DNA of 34,461 bases, from assembly GCA_024685635.1 (NCBI GenBank), contig JAIKVP010000185.1, positions 1 to 34,461 of the forward strand, read 5' to 3'. This document shows positions 14,357 through 22,008 of the stretch, in pieces (the first letter of the stretch is position 1; each line of letters begins with the position of its first letter). The translations under genes were made by a program, and so were the position numbers. The notes below the pieces were generated by a model. It did no database searches, was not told where the DNA came from, and saw only the letters and a program-made list of their open reading frames with translations. This DNA is from Lachnospiraceae bacterium (GTDB lineage: Bacteria > Bacillota > Clostridia > Lachnospirales > Lachnospiraceae).

Positions 14357-15790
14357 TCACTTTATGGCGATGTATTTTTGCAACCTGCTATTTGGCTTGT
14401 CGGGAATTGTCCGGGCAATTCTTCCTTGAGCAATCATAGGGTTGAGTATCTTTCTTACTGTACGCCTATCCTTAACTCCAAGGAATTCCATCAATTCAAC
14501 CATACTCTTTGCTGTTTCACAAAATGACATTATTTTATCTTCATCATTTTCAAAATCGACTTGTGCATTGACTTGTGCATCGACTTGTGCATCGACTTGT
14601 GCATTGACTTGTTTATCTATGATTCCATAAATATCACTTCCAAGTCTCTCGTATGGTATGGTCACCATAATACTGTTTTCATTAAATTTTATAGATTCAC
14701 GACCATAAACATTAGTGATTCTTGGAATACCTCTTCCTGTATGCTCTGTAATATGTAGTTTGATGAATATGTCAGACAAGGCTTTGTTTACCGGTACTGA
14801 TTCTCCCGCAAAAAAACCCTCAAAGGTTTGTTTTGGAGGCAAGTTTCCTCTTGATAAAATTTCTATTCTATCCCGAAACCCTGTAAACATAGGTGCGTTA
14901 CCGTCTATCCAGCGATTATGAACAAATGCATTAATAACAGCTTCTTCAAATGCTTTCTCATTAAATAGAGGGACTTCATTCCTTACTGTCTTTCGATTTC
15001 TTTCATCAGCCTGCGGAATATTCATCATTTTTCCGTAATCTAAAACTTGATCAAGGGAATAGAGAATACATGTGTAGCCAAATTCCTTGACCGAATACAT
15101 TGTTGATGTTTTGTCATTTCCTGCAAACAAGGCAAATCGTAAGGTAATATGGCTATCATCAGACAATAATTGTGCTAATACATTATATTTGCCATTATCA
15201 GTCAGCAATCCAAGATTATTTTTAAATGTCTTCCGATTTATTGGTACTCCCTTAGTTTCAAAATACAAAAACAACTTATTAAAAGTCAGATTTTGGAAAT
15301 CAGATTCCGTATTAGCAACTGTCGGAATCCCATGTCTTAATACATCAAACAGTTTAGATTCAGTCTCAGGGAATTTCATCAATTTTTCCTTGCTTGAACC
15401 TATTCTAATATATCTGACCCCGTCATAAGCTGTGGGTGTATTTTTAGCTGCCGGAATGATCAATACCACAATTCGCTTTTTACGGATTTCAATATCACAA
15501 AAATCAAATCCTATGTCAGGGCTTGTCTGTCTTGCAAGATAATGCTTCAACGGCTCATTTTTCACATCTTGGTGATAATCAAAATCAGAACCAATGACCT
15601 TATGAGTATTGTTTTCTATTCCCCATATAAAATACCCGAATTCTTCCCCTAAAAGTGCAGCAACATTTGAAAGGGCAGAAATATACTCCCCCAAAGCGTG
15701 TGGTTCAAACCAATTTAATTTAAACTCGAACCATTCCTCTTCATGCTTATGTGCTATCAGATTTAAAATAATTGACTTCAAATTTTTCAT
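14357..15790 (-). CDS. AlbA_2/Schlafen-type DNA-binding regulator with ATPase-like domain
   Basis: A 477-residue protein. Residues about 10-135 form an AlbA_2 domain (EEEWFEFKLNWFEPHALGEYISALSN; GYFIWGIEN; RYIRIGSSK). Residues about 260-390 match the HATPase_c_4 region (FNEKAFEEAVINAFVHNRW; GRGIPRI). Then comes a four-residue repeat V(N/D)AQ about four times, and a C-terminal winged-helix segment (SMVELMEFLGVKDRRTVRKIL). Such proteins are usually annotated as putative transcriptional regulators, and occur often on mobile and defence islands. The gene lies alone between a bidirectional terminator and a palindrome-containing leader. Its specific role is unknown. Confidence 0.82.
   Translation of the reverse strand: MKNLKSIILNLIAHKHEEEWFEFKLNWFEPHALGEYISALSNVAALLGEEFGYFIWGIENNTHKVIGSDFDYHQDVKNEPLKHYLARQTSPDIGFDFCDIEIRKKRIVVLIIPAAKNTPTAYDGVRYIRIGSSKEKLMKFPETESKLFDVLRHGIPTVANTESDFQNLTFNKLFLYFETKGVPINRKTFKNNLGLLTDNGKYNVLAQLLSDDSHITLRFALFAGNDKTSTMYSVKEFGYTCILYSLDQVLDYGKMMNIPQADERNRKTVRNEVPLFNEKAFEEAVINAFVHNRWIDGNAPMFTGFRDRIEILSRGNLPPKQTFEGFFAGESVPVNKALSDIFIKLHITEHTGRGIPRITNVYGRESIKFNENSIMVTIPYERLGSDIYGIIDKQVNAQVDAQVDAQVNAQVDFENDEDKIMSFCETAKSMVELMEFLGVKDRRTVRKILNPMIAQGRIARTIPDKPNSRLQKYIAIK
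14556..14615. repeat. Five 12-bp tandem repeats inside the AlbA-like gene
   Basis: Units of T(C/T)GACTTGTGCA run in five exact steps of 12 bp, the last one degenerate. They encode the V(N/D)AQ linker repeats between the ATPase-like and winged-helix domains. Gain or loss of units keeps the frame, so length variation would change only the linker. Confidence 0.85.
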
Positions 15791-15830
15791 TTTATTCTAA
15801 CACCTATTTTCCGTTATTTTTTTCCAGTAA

Positions 15831-15842
15831 ATTGTTAACAAT
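15831..15842. promoter_or_regulatory. 12-bp perfect palindrome upstream of the AlbA-like gene
   Basis: ATTGTTAACAAT lies 41 bp before the start codon at 15790. It is a possible operator for that gene. It resembles but does not equal the AACAAATTTGTT sites upstream of the excisionase-like gene. Confidence 0.3.
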
Positions 15843-15963
15843 GTAATGAGGCATCTATCACTTGGAACTGTCTTGCTCCTCAGAATCGTCCTCCATTATC
15901 TTCTCAACATTCTCCACACTACGCACACTAATCACTATTGTTCAACTTAAGGAGCTATCAACC

Positions 15964-16566
15964 TTATTTCATAGCCTTCTCTATTTTTTTGGCTGCTCTT
16001 TCCATTTTAGCTCTTTCAGATTTTTTCATTGGATTTTTGACTGTAGAGTGAGGAAAGTTCCACTCCCACATATGATATTCATGAATTATATCCTTCTTTT
16101 TTTCCTCTGACTCAGCGTTAATAACATCTTCTTCCATCTGCTTTCGGCGTTCATACCACATTTTAAGATTACTGTTCATTGAACTTATTCTTGCATCGAG
16201 CTGATTTTCACCAAAACAAATACACATTTGACCATCAACCTCTTTAATACGTAAATCAAACAACGTCTCCATCTCAAAAAAAGCGTACATAGCTCCAATA
16301 TAGCTTGCCACTTGAGGATCAAGCAATGCGCTTGCTTCAACTTCCAATGCCTCAGCAATTTGCTTACACAAAGCAAATTTGGGGTTTCTTGCACCATTTT
16401 CATACTGTTGAATTCTATTTGCGTTAAGCCCTACTTTCTCGCCAAGCTCACCTTGCGACATATTTTGTTCTGTCCTTATAGCACGAATTCTTCTTCCTAT
16501 TCGACTGCCAGTGTTTTCACGATCAAAATCTTCAAGAGACTCTCCAAACGGATTATATGCATACAT
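15964..16566 (-). CDS. XRE-family repressor, probable element immunity/excision regulator
   Basis: The product is 200 residues. A helix-turn-helix lies at about residues 24-80 (MSQGELGEKVGLNANRIQQYENGARNP). A middle segment follows and then a very basic, charged C-terminus (KKSERAKMERAAKKIEKAMK). I chose ATG 16566 because AAAGGAG lies about 8 nt upstream; the longer frame from 16626 starts inside the promoter region. It is divergent from the excisionase-like and integrase genes and faces three operator-like repeats. By analogy with phage and ICE repressors it probably represses both directions. That is inference. Confidence 0.82.
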   Translation of the reverse strand: MYAYNPFGESLEDFDRENTGSRIGRRIRAIRTEQNMSQGELGEKVGLNANRIQQYENGARNPKFALCKQIAEALEVEASALLDPQVASYIGAMYAFFEMETLFDLRIKEVDGQMCICFGENQLDARISSMNSNLKMWYERRKQMEEDVINAESEEKKKDIIHEYHMWEWNFPHSTVKNPMKKSERAKMERAAKKIEKAMK

Positions 16567-16644
16567 AAATACCACTCCTTTAATCTTAAATACAAATTGT
16601 ATATACACATATGAATTATAACACATAACAAAATATAAATAAAC

Positions 16645-16673
16645 AATAAAATAACATATTTGTTGTTTGTAAA
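16645..16673 (-). promoter_or_regulatory. Candidate promoter of the XRE repressor
   Basis: On the minus strand TTTACA (16668-16673) is followed after 17 bp by TTTATT (16645-16650). Operator-like copy 1 (16653-16667) fills the spacer, so binding there would block the promoter and give autorepression. Confidence 0.45.
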
Positions 16674-16747
16674 AACAAAAGTAACAAATTTGTTGTTGAC
16701 AATCGTTCGTTCATGATTTAAAATAGCAGAGTAACATATTTGTTGTT
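16653..16747. repeat. Three operator-like 15-bp repeats
   Basis: AACATATTTGTTGTT at 16653-16667 and 16733-16747, and AACAAATTTGTTGTT at 16683-16697. The core AACAAATTTGTT is a perfect palindrome. Copies 1 and 2 start 30 bp apart, about three helical turns. Copy 2 overlaps the -35 of the rightward promoter and copy 3 lies just past its -10. This arrangement is typical of a repressor operator set; the likely binder is the adjacent XRE protein. Confidence 0.7.
16696..16724 (+). promoter_or_regulatory. Promoter of the excisionase-like/integrase operon
   Basis: TTGACA (16696-16701) and TAAAAT (16719-16724) are separated by exactly 17 bp. The predicted start point is about 45 bp before the ATG at 16779, and operator-like copies 2 and 3 bracket it. 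Confidence 0.7.
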
Positions 16748-16778
16748 TTAATTAACTTTAATAGAAAGGAGTTGCGAT

Positions 16779-16982
16779 ATGAACGATTTGCTAATTGGTT
16801 ATCCACCGATTCTAAATGTTTCTGACGTAGCCAAAATACTTGGGGTTTCCCCAAATACCGTCAGAAAGCTCATAAAGAGCAATAGTCTTCACGCTGTGAA
16901 GATAGGGAAACGATACAAGATAACCAAAAACAAGCTCCTATACTACTTAGGAGAAACAAACGAACAGATAACAATCAATTAA
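16779..16982 (+). CDS. xis: Excisionase-like helix-turn-helix protein
   Basis: A 67-residue MerR-type small DNA-binding protein (VSDVAKILGVSPNTVRKLIKSNSLHAVKIGKRYKITKNKLLYYL) of the excisionase family. Such proteins bend DNA at the attachment sites and bias the integrase toward excision. AAAGGAG lies 7 nt upstream. It is 84 nt before the integrase and on the same strand, the normal xis-int order. The fold is clear; the exact role is inferred from position. Confidence 0.82.
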   Translation: MNDLLIGYPPILNVSDVAKILGVSPNTVRKLIKSNSLHAVKIGKRYKITKNKLLYYLGETNEQITIN

Positions 16983-17066
16983 GACAATAGAATGTCATAT
17001 TTGATACTACGGGAATATTAAGATTACCAAATAGTGCTTAATTAAAAAGGAAAGGTGGTGAGACTC

Positions 17067-18515
17067 ATGTATGCAGCGAAAAGTACTGTAAATGCACAAA
17101 ACAACATTCAAGAGACATTTCGGTTTATTCAGAATACCTTAAACAGCTTGAATATATCATCCGATTCATATACAATAGGTGATATGGGCAGCACCTTGCA
17201 AGACATGAGTAATCAACTACTTTTCAAAGCAAAGGAAAAAGCTGTTATCAGTATGCATGGAGGTCCTTTCACCCCCCGAAATGTAATTAAGAATGGGAAA
17301 GAAGCGGTAGTTTACAGAGTCAGATATCAAGGCAAACAGATAGAGGCTATGAGCTACCACGACTTCATTAATAAGGTCGCTCTTGCTTACGGCATAACAG
17401 AAACCGGAGAAACCAAGAATTCTCTAACTGTCAACCATATCTTTGAGATGGCTCTTTCAGAGAAGAAAGATACCGAGAACAACAGCAGCAACACTTTAGT
17501 CCGCTTGCAGTATGATTTCGACAGATTCATTGATAGTAGCCTTCGCAAAAGAAGAATTACTGAAATCACAGAAATAGACTTAAAGGAGTACACGCAGGAG
17601 CTGACACATAGACTTGACATGAAGACAAAAGCTTTCTTAGCCTATAAATCTGTGTTGAATCTAATCTTTGGCTATGCTGTATATCACGATATTATCAGCG
17701 TAAATCCTGTAAGTAAGATTAAAAACAGGGTTTATCTTAAAAACTGTGATACATCAAAGCCTAAGTCTGACGAAAAGATTCTTTCAGAGGACGAGATTAA
17801 CGTAATCAAGGCTGAAACAGGCAAAAGAAAAGCAATGTCACGATATGGCGGTTATTGCGTATATGCCTATGTGTGTGAGTTGGCGATTGAAACCGGTATG
17901 AGAGCTGCAGAGCTTTGTTCTCTTAAGGAAAGTGATATCGAAGATGATTTGATACACATCCATTCTCAGCAACTATACGAATTAAGGAAAGGCGGTAAAC
18001 ATTATTACCGAGTTCCTTATACCAAAGATGAGAAAGGAATTGAACAGGGCGGAAGATATTTTCCTATAACCCCTGCTATCCGAGAAATCCTAAAAGAGAA
18101 CAGCGAAGCAAAATCAGCTCTTGGGCTAACATCTGAGTATGTCTTTTGTACAAGGGAGAATGAGTGGATCAAGACAGACGCATATGAAACATTCCTAAGG
18201 CGTATGCTAAAGTCTCTGGGAATGAGCGTGACCAACAACCACGCTTTCAGAATGAGCTTAAACTCCAATGTACTTGAGCCAAACGGTGTACCTCCGGCAG
18301 ACAGAGCTTCACTTCTTGGTCATTCGGTTGAAACAAACTTAAAGCACTATACTTACAGTAGAAAGAATAATTTAGACTATCTCAGGGATGTATTAACCAA
18401 GGGATATGGTTCTGATGATGACTTAGTCATCTCCAGTCATCCCCACATAATACAATTACCACAAAAAAAGAAAGCCCAGAATCCGCTAAATTCAAGGCTT
18501 TCAGTTAATAATTAG
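17067..18515 (+). CDS. int: Tyrosine recombinase/integrase of the element
   Basis: A 482-residue site-specific recombinase. It has an N-terminal arm-binding-like region, a core-binding SAM-like domain (about 110-225) and the catalytic domain with Arg279 (GMRAAELC), His392/Arg395 (HAFR), His419 (LLGHS) and a nucleophilic tyrosine at 428 or 430 (KHYTY). I chose ATG 17067 because AAAGGTGG is about 9 nt upstream. The stop is 5 nt before the attachment repeat at 18520, typical for integrases that target a tRNA gene. It closely resembles the truncated copy at the left edge. It should catalyse integration into, and excision from, tRNA-Leu. Confidence 0.93.
   Translation: MYAAKSTVNAQNNIQETFRFIQNTLNSLNISSDSYTIGDMGSTLQDMSNQLLFKAKEKAVISMHGGPFTPRNVIKNGKEAVVYRVRYQGKQIEAMSYHDFINKVALAYGITETGETKNSLTVNHIFEMALSEKKDTENNSSNTLVRLQYDFDRFIDSSLRKRRITEITEIDLKEYTQELTHRLDMKTKAFLAYKSVLNLIFGYAVYHDIISVNPVSKIKNRVYLKNCDTSKPKSDEKILSEDEINVIKAETGKRKAMSRYGGYCVYAYVCELAIETGMRAAELCSLKESDIEDDLIHIHSQQLYELRKGGKHYYRVPYTKDEKGIEQGGRYFPITPAIREILKENSEAKSALGLTSEYVFCTRENEWIKTDAYETFLRRMLKSLGMSVTNNHAFRMSLNSNVLEPNGVPPADRASLLGHSVETNLKHYTYSRKNNLDYLRDVLTKGYGSDDDLVISSHPHIIQLPQKKKAQNPLNSRLSVNN
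18424..18443. repeat. Candidate integrase arm-type sites, right end
   Basis: TAGTCATCTC (18424-18433) followed by CAGTCATCCC (18434-18443), within the 3' end of the integrase gene. The first matches both left-end copies at 445-466 exactly. Because it is coding DNA, part of the similarity could be protein constraint. Confidence 0.35.
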
Positions 18516-18519
18516 CTAA

Positions 18520-18540
18520 TGCGGAAGATGGGACTTGAAC
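18520..18540. other. attR: right copy of the 21-bp attachment repeat
   Basis: This is the part of tRNA-Leu(AAG) from the discriminator base into the T-loop, identical to 367-387. The element brings or restores the 3' end of the tRNA, so the tRNA stays functional. Confidence 0.85.
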
Positions 18541-18603
18541 CCACACGACATTGCTGCCACAAGATCCTTAGTCTTGCTCGTCTGCCAGTTCCGACACTTC
18601 CGC
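18520..18603 (-). tRNA. tRNA-Leu (anticodon AAG)
   Basis: Read on the minus strand, the acceptor arms GCGGAAG and CTTCCGC pair perfectly and are followed by discriminator A at 18520. The anticodon stem CAAGA/TCTTG encloses loop CTAAGGA, giving AAG. A long variable arm (GGCAGCAATGTCG) marks a class II leucine tRNA. The T-loop is TTCAAGT. CCA is not encoded (TTA follows). Its 3' end is the integration target of the element to the left. Confidence 0.95.
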
Positions 18604-18694
18604 ATACGGTCAAATAACCGACTTGAATATACTAGCACTTTGTTATACTTTTGTCAAGAAAAAAATCAATATAAATCATTTTATTAATAATAAA

Positions 18695-18726
18695 GATTAA
18701 AGGCAGGAGAAAGCTTTTCTCCTGCC
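18695..18726 (-). terminator. Terminator of the 79-residue protein gene
   Basis: GGCAGGAGAAA (18702-18712) pairs with TTTCTCCTGCC (to 18726). In the minus direction it is followed by TTTAATCTTTATTATT. Confidence 0.7.
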
Positions 18727-18731
18727 CTATC

Positions 18732-18971
18732 TTAATTAACTTTCACCTTAACCCAGATAGAAATTCCATCATTCTCTATAGCCCCTATCTGCATAAGATT
18801 GTTCTTGTAGATAATCTCTGATATATCGTGTTCAAACTTAGCCTGTGATGTTCTTCCAGCCGCTTCCACAATATGAAACTCATCCCCACTCTTAGCTCCA
18901 CCTACTATTCTAGTAACATCCTGATAGGGAATCTTACCTAGGTACTTAGGTTTCTTACTAAATAAGCCCAT
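18732..18971 (-). CDS. Small conserved-looking protein, unknown function
   Basis: A 79-residue soluble protein starting MGLFSKKPKYLG with no signal peptide or known motif. It has alternating beta-like stretches (EFHIVEAAG; GISIWVKVKVN). GGAGGT lies about 7 nt upstream and a strong terminator follows. It is 35 nt downstream of the chemotaxis receptor gene and may be cotranscribed with it. No function can be assigned. Confidence 0.65.
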   Translation of the reverse strand: MGLFSKKPKYLGKIPYQDVTRIVGGAKSGDEFHIVEAAGRTSQAKFEHDISEIIYKNNLMQIGAIENDGISIWVKVKVN

Positions 18972-19006
18972 TAGATTACCTCCTAAAATATATGGTTAAT
19001 AACTAA

Positions 19007-20488
19007 CTATCTTCCAAATGAAGCAAGCTTATTAGCCATGCCTCCTAACTCATCAACAACGCTGTTGATATCCTGAGCAATCGTCAAATTCTGCTCATTG
19101 TTCTCAAATGTTTGATTAGAATGAGCTGTAACCTCCTCTGTAGAGGCTGATATACTCTCAATTCCCTCAACGATTGCCTTGTTGGCCTGCTCAAGTGAAT
19201 GAACAAGCTGTCTTAACTCATCCGAGCTTTGATTAACTGCATCCATAGAATCCTGAATCTTATCAAAGCTATCTACAGTATTAGAAACTGCTTCATTCTG
19301 CGCTTCAGTAATATCAAGCATATGAGCAATCTCTTTGATAACCTTGCCAAGCTCTACAGTTACCTTATTAACCAACTCGCTAATATGGTCTGTCGCCTCT
19401 TGTGTCTGATTAGCAAGCTGTCCAATCTCTGTAGCAACAACTGCAAATCCCTTACCAGCTTCTCCTGCTCTAGCAGCCTCAATAGACGCATTAAGTGCTA
19501 AGAGACTAGTCTGTGAAGTAATATCATTAATAATCTCTGTGATAGACTGCATCTGATTGGTGTAATTATTAAGCTGGTCAAGATCTAATGAAACCTCTTT
19601 GCTCTCACTAGTAGAATCATTAACCTTCTTAACCAAGTCATCAATATTATTTCTAGCATTGTTAAGCTCATCCTCTGTGCGCTTAACATCCTCATCAATA
19701 GCCGAAGTAGCTTGATCTACCTTGTCAATTGCAAGCTGGATATCTTCTGTCTTATTCATCTGATCCTGAATAGAATCAGCAGTATCATTGGTTCCAGTTG
19801 CAACCTGTCTCATAGACTCCATTGTATCCTCTGTAGAAGAAACTAACTGTCTCATCTTGTCTGCAACTGATGAAACGCATGTGTTAAGCTCGTCAGAAGC
19901 CGCAATCATCTCAGACATAACCTCATCTGTATGCCCCAAAGCCTCATTGATACTCTCAATCTGAGCATCATTGTTGCTCTTAACAACTCTGGTACTCAAG
20001 GTCGAATAAAGAATCAAAAGGACTGTTGCTAACACTCGAATCTCAATATCAGCCATATCTGCACTTGTATAGGTGCCATTAGCCAGATTAAGAACGACAT
20101 AGATAATATTAGCAACAGCTACTGCACCCGTAAATGCCATCGTAAGCTTTATACTGTTATAAGTAAGCAGTATTACCGCAAGTAAATATGCATAAGTATA
20201 TGCAACTGGCGAAACTGTAGTAAATATAACATATAAGTAGAATACCAAAAATCCCCATGCAATCACATGTTGTAGCATCTGGCTAGCTTTATTGGTATTA
20301 TAGACTATAAAACTAGCAATCAATGGTAACAAATCAAGAACACAAAAAACTGCATAATAGCCTATAGTTCTCTCTCCCTTAATAACCTGAATCAAGTATG
20401 CTATAACTAATATAACATTCATAACTGTATAACAGGTTAAAGATGCCTTGTTAGCTTTTTTTAGTGAATTGATTTCATTAGTTGACAT
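19007..20488 (-). CDS. Methyl-accepting chemotaxis protein
   Basis: A 493-residue receptor. Residues about 15-180 hold about six hydrophobic membrane segments and no large extracellular ligand domain. A helical signalling domain follows, with the universal hairpin tip in [20 protein letters not shown] and [16 protein letters not shown]. No clear HAMP domain was seen. It would signal through CheA/CheW, which are not in this window. GGGAGGT precedes the ATG. The membrane-embedded input suggests it senses something within or close to the membrane. Confidence 0.92.
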   Translation of the reverse strand: MSTNEINSLKKANKASLTCYTVMNVILVIAYLIQVIKGERTIGYYAVFCVLDLLPLIASFIVYNTNKASQMLQHVIAWGFLVFYLYVIFTTVSPVAYTYAYLLAVILLTYNSIKLTMAFTGAVAVANIIYVVLNLANGTYTSADMADIEIRVLATVLLILYSTLSTRVVKSNNDAQIESINEALGHTDEVMSEMIAASDELNTCVSSVADKMRQLVSSTEDTMESMRQVATGTNDTADSIQDQMNKTEDIQLAIDKVDQATSAIDEDVKRTEDELNNARNNIDDLVKKVNDSTSESKEVSLDLDQLNNYTNQMQSITEIINDITSQTSLLALNASIEAARAGEAGKGFAVVATEIGQLANQTQEATDHISELVNKVTVELGKVIKEIAHMLDITEAQNEAVSNTVDSFDKIQDSMDAVNQSSDELRQLVHSLEQANKAIVEGIESISASTEEVTAHSNQTFENNEQNLTIAQDINSVVDELGGMANKLASFGR

Positions 20489-20555
20489 AAGATACCTCCC
20501 GTTTTTTCATTCTATTAACATTTTAGTGCTTTAGTTAGTTATTGTCAACAAAATA

Positions 20556-20585
20556 AAAAATGCGTCAGAGAACAATCTCTGACGC
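20556..20585 (-). terminator. Terminator of the infC-rpmI-rplT operon
   Basis: Perfect 10-bp arms GCGTCAGAGA (20562-20571) and TCTCTGACGC (20576-20585) with a 4-nt loop, followed on the minus strand by ATTTTTTATTTT. Confidence 0.9.
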
Positions 20586-20608
20586 GTATAATATATATAA
20601 ATATAGAC

Positions 20609-20965
20609 TTATGCAACCTTCTCTTTAGCCACATCAACAAGCTTAGCAAATCCTTCTGGATCAGCGATAGCCATCTCTGAAAGCATCTTACGGTTCATAT
20701 CTACACCTGCAAGCTTTAAGCCATGCATAAACTTGCTATATGAAAGTCCATTCATACGAGCTGCTGCGTTAATACGAGCAATCCAAAGCTGTCTAAACTG
20801 ACGCTTACGCTCTTTTCTACCTGCATATGATGAGCTAAGTGCACGCATAACTGACTGCTTAGCAATACGATACTGCTTAGAACGTGCTCCTCTGTAACCC
20901 TTAGCTAATCTTAAAACCTTATTGTGCTTTTTCTTGGCGTTAGCGCCACCTTTAATTCTTGCCAT
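20609..20965 (-). CDS. rplT: 50S ribosomal protein L20
   Basis: A 118-residue basic protein with the diagnostic N-terminus [29 protein letters not shown] and the motif [21 protein letters not shown]. It binds 23S rRNA early in large-subunit assembly and is the known autoregulator of this operon in Bacillus. It is the last gene of infC-rpmI-rplT, 33 nt after rpmI, with AGGAGG upstream. Confidence 0.98.
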   Translation of the reverse strand: MARIKGGANAKKKHNKVLRLAKGYRGARSKQYRIAKQSVMRALSSSYAGRKERKRQFRQLWIARINAAARMNGLSYSKFMHGLKLAGVDMNRKMLSEMAIADPEGFAKLVDVAKEKVA

Positions 20966-20998
20966 TTCAAAATACCTCCTATATCTGCTGGCCTTATA

Positions 20999-21196
20999 TT
21001 ATAGATAAGGCATAATCTTCTTCATATTCTTGACGTTTGTTGAGTCTGTCATAACGCCCTTACGGAGATTTCTCTTGGTCTTGGCAGACTTCTTGGTAAG
21101 GATGTGCTGCTTATAAGCTTTCTGTCTCTTAAGCTTTCCTGTACCTGTCTTCTTAAAACGTTTAGCTGCTGCTCTGTTAGTCTTCATCTTTGGCAT
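20999..21196 (-). CDS. rpmI: 50S ribosomal protein L35
   Basis: A 65-residue protein, [20 protein letters not shown] at the start and KRNLRKG near the end, full length for L35. AAGGAGG lies 9 nt upstream. Middle gene of the operon, 54 nt after infC. Confidence 0.98.
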   Translation of the reverse strand: MPKMKTNRAAAKRFKKTGTGKLKRQKAYKQHILTKKSAKTKRNLRKGVMTDSTNVKNMKKIMPYL

Positions 21197-21250
21197 AACT
21201 TTATCCTCCTTAAAAATCCTAAAATGTTATACATCCATAAAATGATATAA

Positions 21251-21757
21251 TTACTTCTGTGACAGAATCATAATCATGCTTCTACCCTCAAACTTAGCAG
21301 GCTTTTCTATCTGAGCGCAATCCTCTAATGATGCTGCAAACTCATCTAAAATGTGCTTAGTCGCATCAACGTGCGCAAGCTCACGGCCTCTAAATCTTAA
21401 GTTAACCTTAACCTTGTCACCCTTAGAAAGGAACTTTCTTGCCTGATTAATCTTAGTGTTAAGATCATTGGTGTCAATGTTAGGCGAGAAACGAATCTCT
21501 TTAGTATCAACAGTTTTCTGTTTCTTACGAGCTTCCTTCTCTTTACGCGCCTGTTCGTAACGATACTTACTATAATCGATAATCTTACATACTGGTGGCT
21601 TGGCATTTGGCGAAATCTTAACCAAATCAAGTCCCTCATCATCAGCAAGCTTCATTGCCTCCTTAGCGGACATAACACCAATCTGCTCTCCTGAACTACC
21701 GATAACACGTACTTCCTTGTCTTTAATCTGCTCGTTAATCTGATTCTCTGCTGCTAT
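21251..21757 (-). CDS. infC: Translation initiation factor IF-3, with a probable AUA start
   Basis: The product is 168 residues. The N-domain contains INEQIKDKEVRVIG, and the C-domain runs from PPVCKIIDYSKYRYEQ to GRSMIMILSQK. The conserved N-terminus lies upstream of the first in-frame ATG (21673), and no ATG, GTG or TTG is available in that 28-codon extension. The codon placed 8 nt after the strong GGAGGTG (21766-21772) is ATA at 21755-21757. infC is known for non-AUG starts (AUU in E. coli), which let IF-3 repress its own synthesis. An ATT at codon 7 is a less well spaced alternative. Confidence 0.93.
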   Translation of the reverse strand: MAAENQINEQIKDKEVRVIGSSGEQIGVMSAKEAMKLADDEGLDLVKISPNAKPPVCKIIDYSKYRYEQARKEKEARKKQKTVDTKEIRFSPNIDTNDLNTKINQARKFLSKGDKVKVNLRFRGRELAHVDATKHILDEFAASLEDCAQIEKPAKFEGRSMIMILSQK

Positions 21758-21797
21758 GGTTCATACACCTCCATCCATATCATTCTATGTGTATCCA

Positions 21798-21827
21798 CAA
21801 AAAAAGTGGATTGCATAACAATCCACT
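21798..21827 (-). terminator. Attenuator terminator in the infC leader
   Basis: In the minus direction AGTGGATTG and CAATCCACT form a perfect 9-bp stem with a 5-nt loop, followed by seven T. It lies about 40 nt before the infC start, so it must be conditional. An upstream leader segment, ATCCACT (plus 21909-21915), can pair with the first arm and would form the competing antiterminator. Confidence 0.8.
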
Positions 21828-21955
21828 GATAATAACCATAGTAAACCGGCAAATAAGCCGATAAATATAATCATATAAACCCGAGTCGCCCAATTGCGCT
21901 AAGGTGAGAGTGGATCCTCTGCTTTATTAGTATCTGTGGGTTAGCCCACAACATA
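21798..21955 (-). ncRNA. infC-rpmI-rplT leader RNA (L20-leader-like)
   Basis: The transcript from the promoter at 21960-21988 has a hairpin TGTGGG/CCCACA near its start, a middle segment with ATCCACT, and the terminator hairpin next to infC. This layout fits the L20-responsive attenuation known for this operon in Bacillus. I cannot confirm a match to the L20 leader covariance model by eye. Confidence 0.6.
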
Positions 21956-21959
21956 TGCT

Positions 21960-21988
21960 ATACTAGCACTAGCACTCACATTTGTCAA
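21960..21988 (-). promoter_or_regulatory. infC operon promoter
   Basis: TTGACA (21983-21988) and TAGTAT (21960-21965), with a 17-bp spacer, on the minus strand. It sits just after the stop of the glycosyl hydrolase-like gene (22009). Confidence 0.8.
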
Positions 21989-22008
21989 GCATAAATTATA
22001 AGAAAATG

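Noticed and set aside
14556..14615. 12-bp repeats as a CRISPR or iteron array
   Set aside because: They are in frame inside a coding region and have no spacers.
15858..15935. 25-residue acidic frame between the XRE repressor and the AlbA-like gene (GTG start)
   Set aside because: No ribosome site and no recognisable motif.
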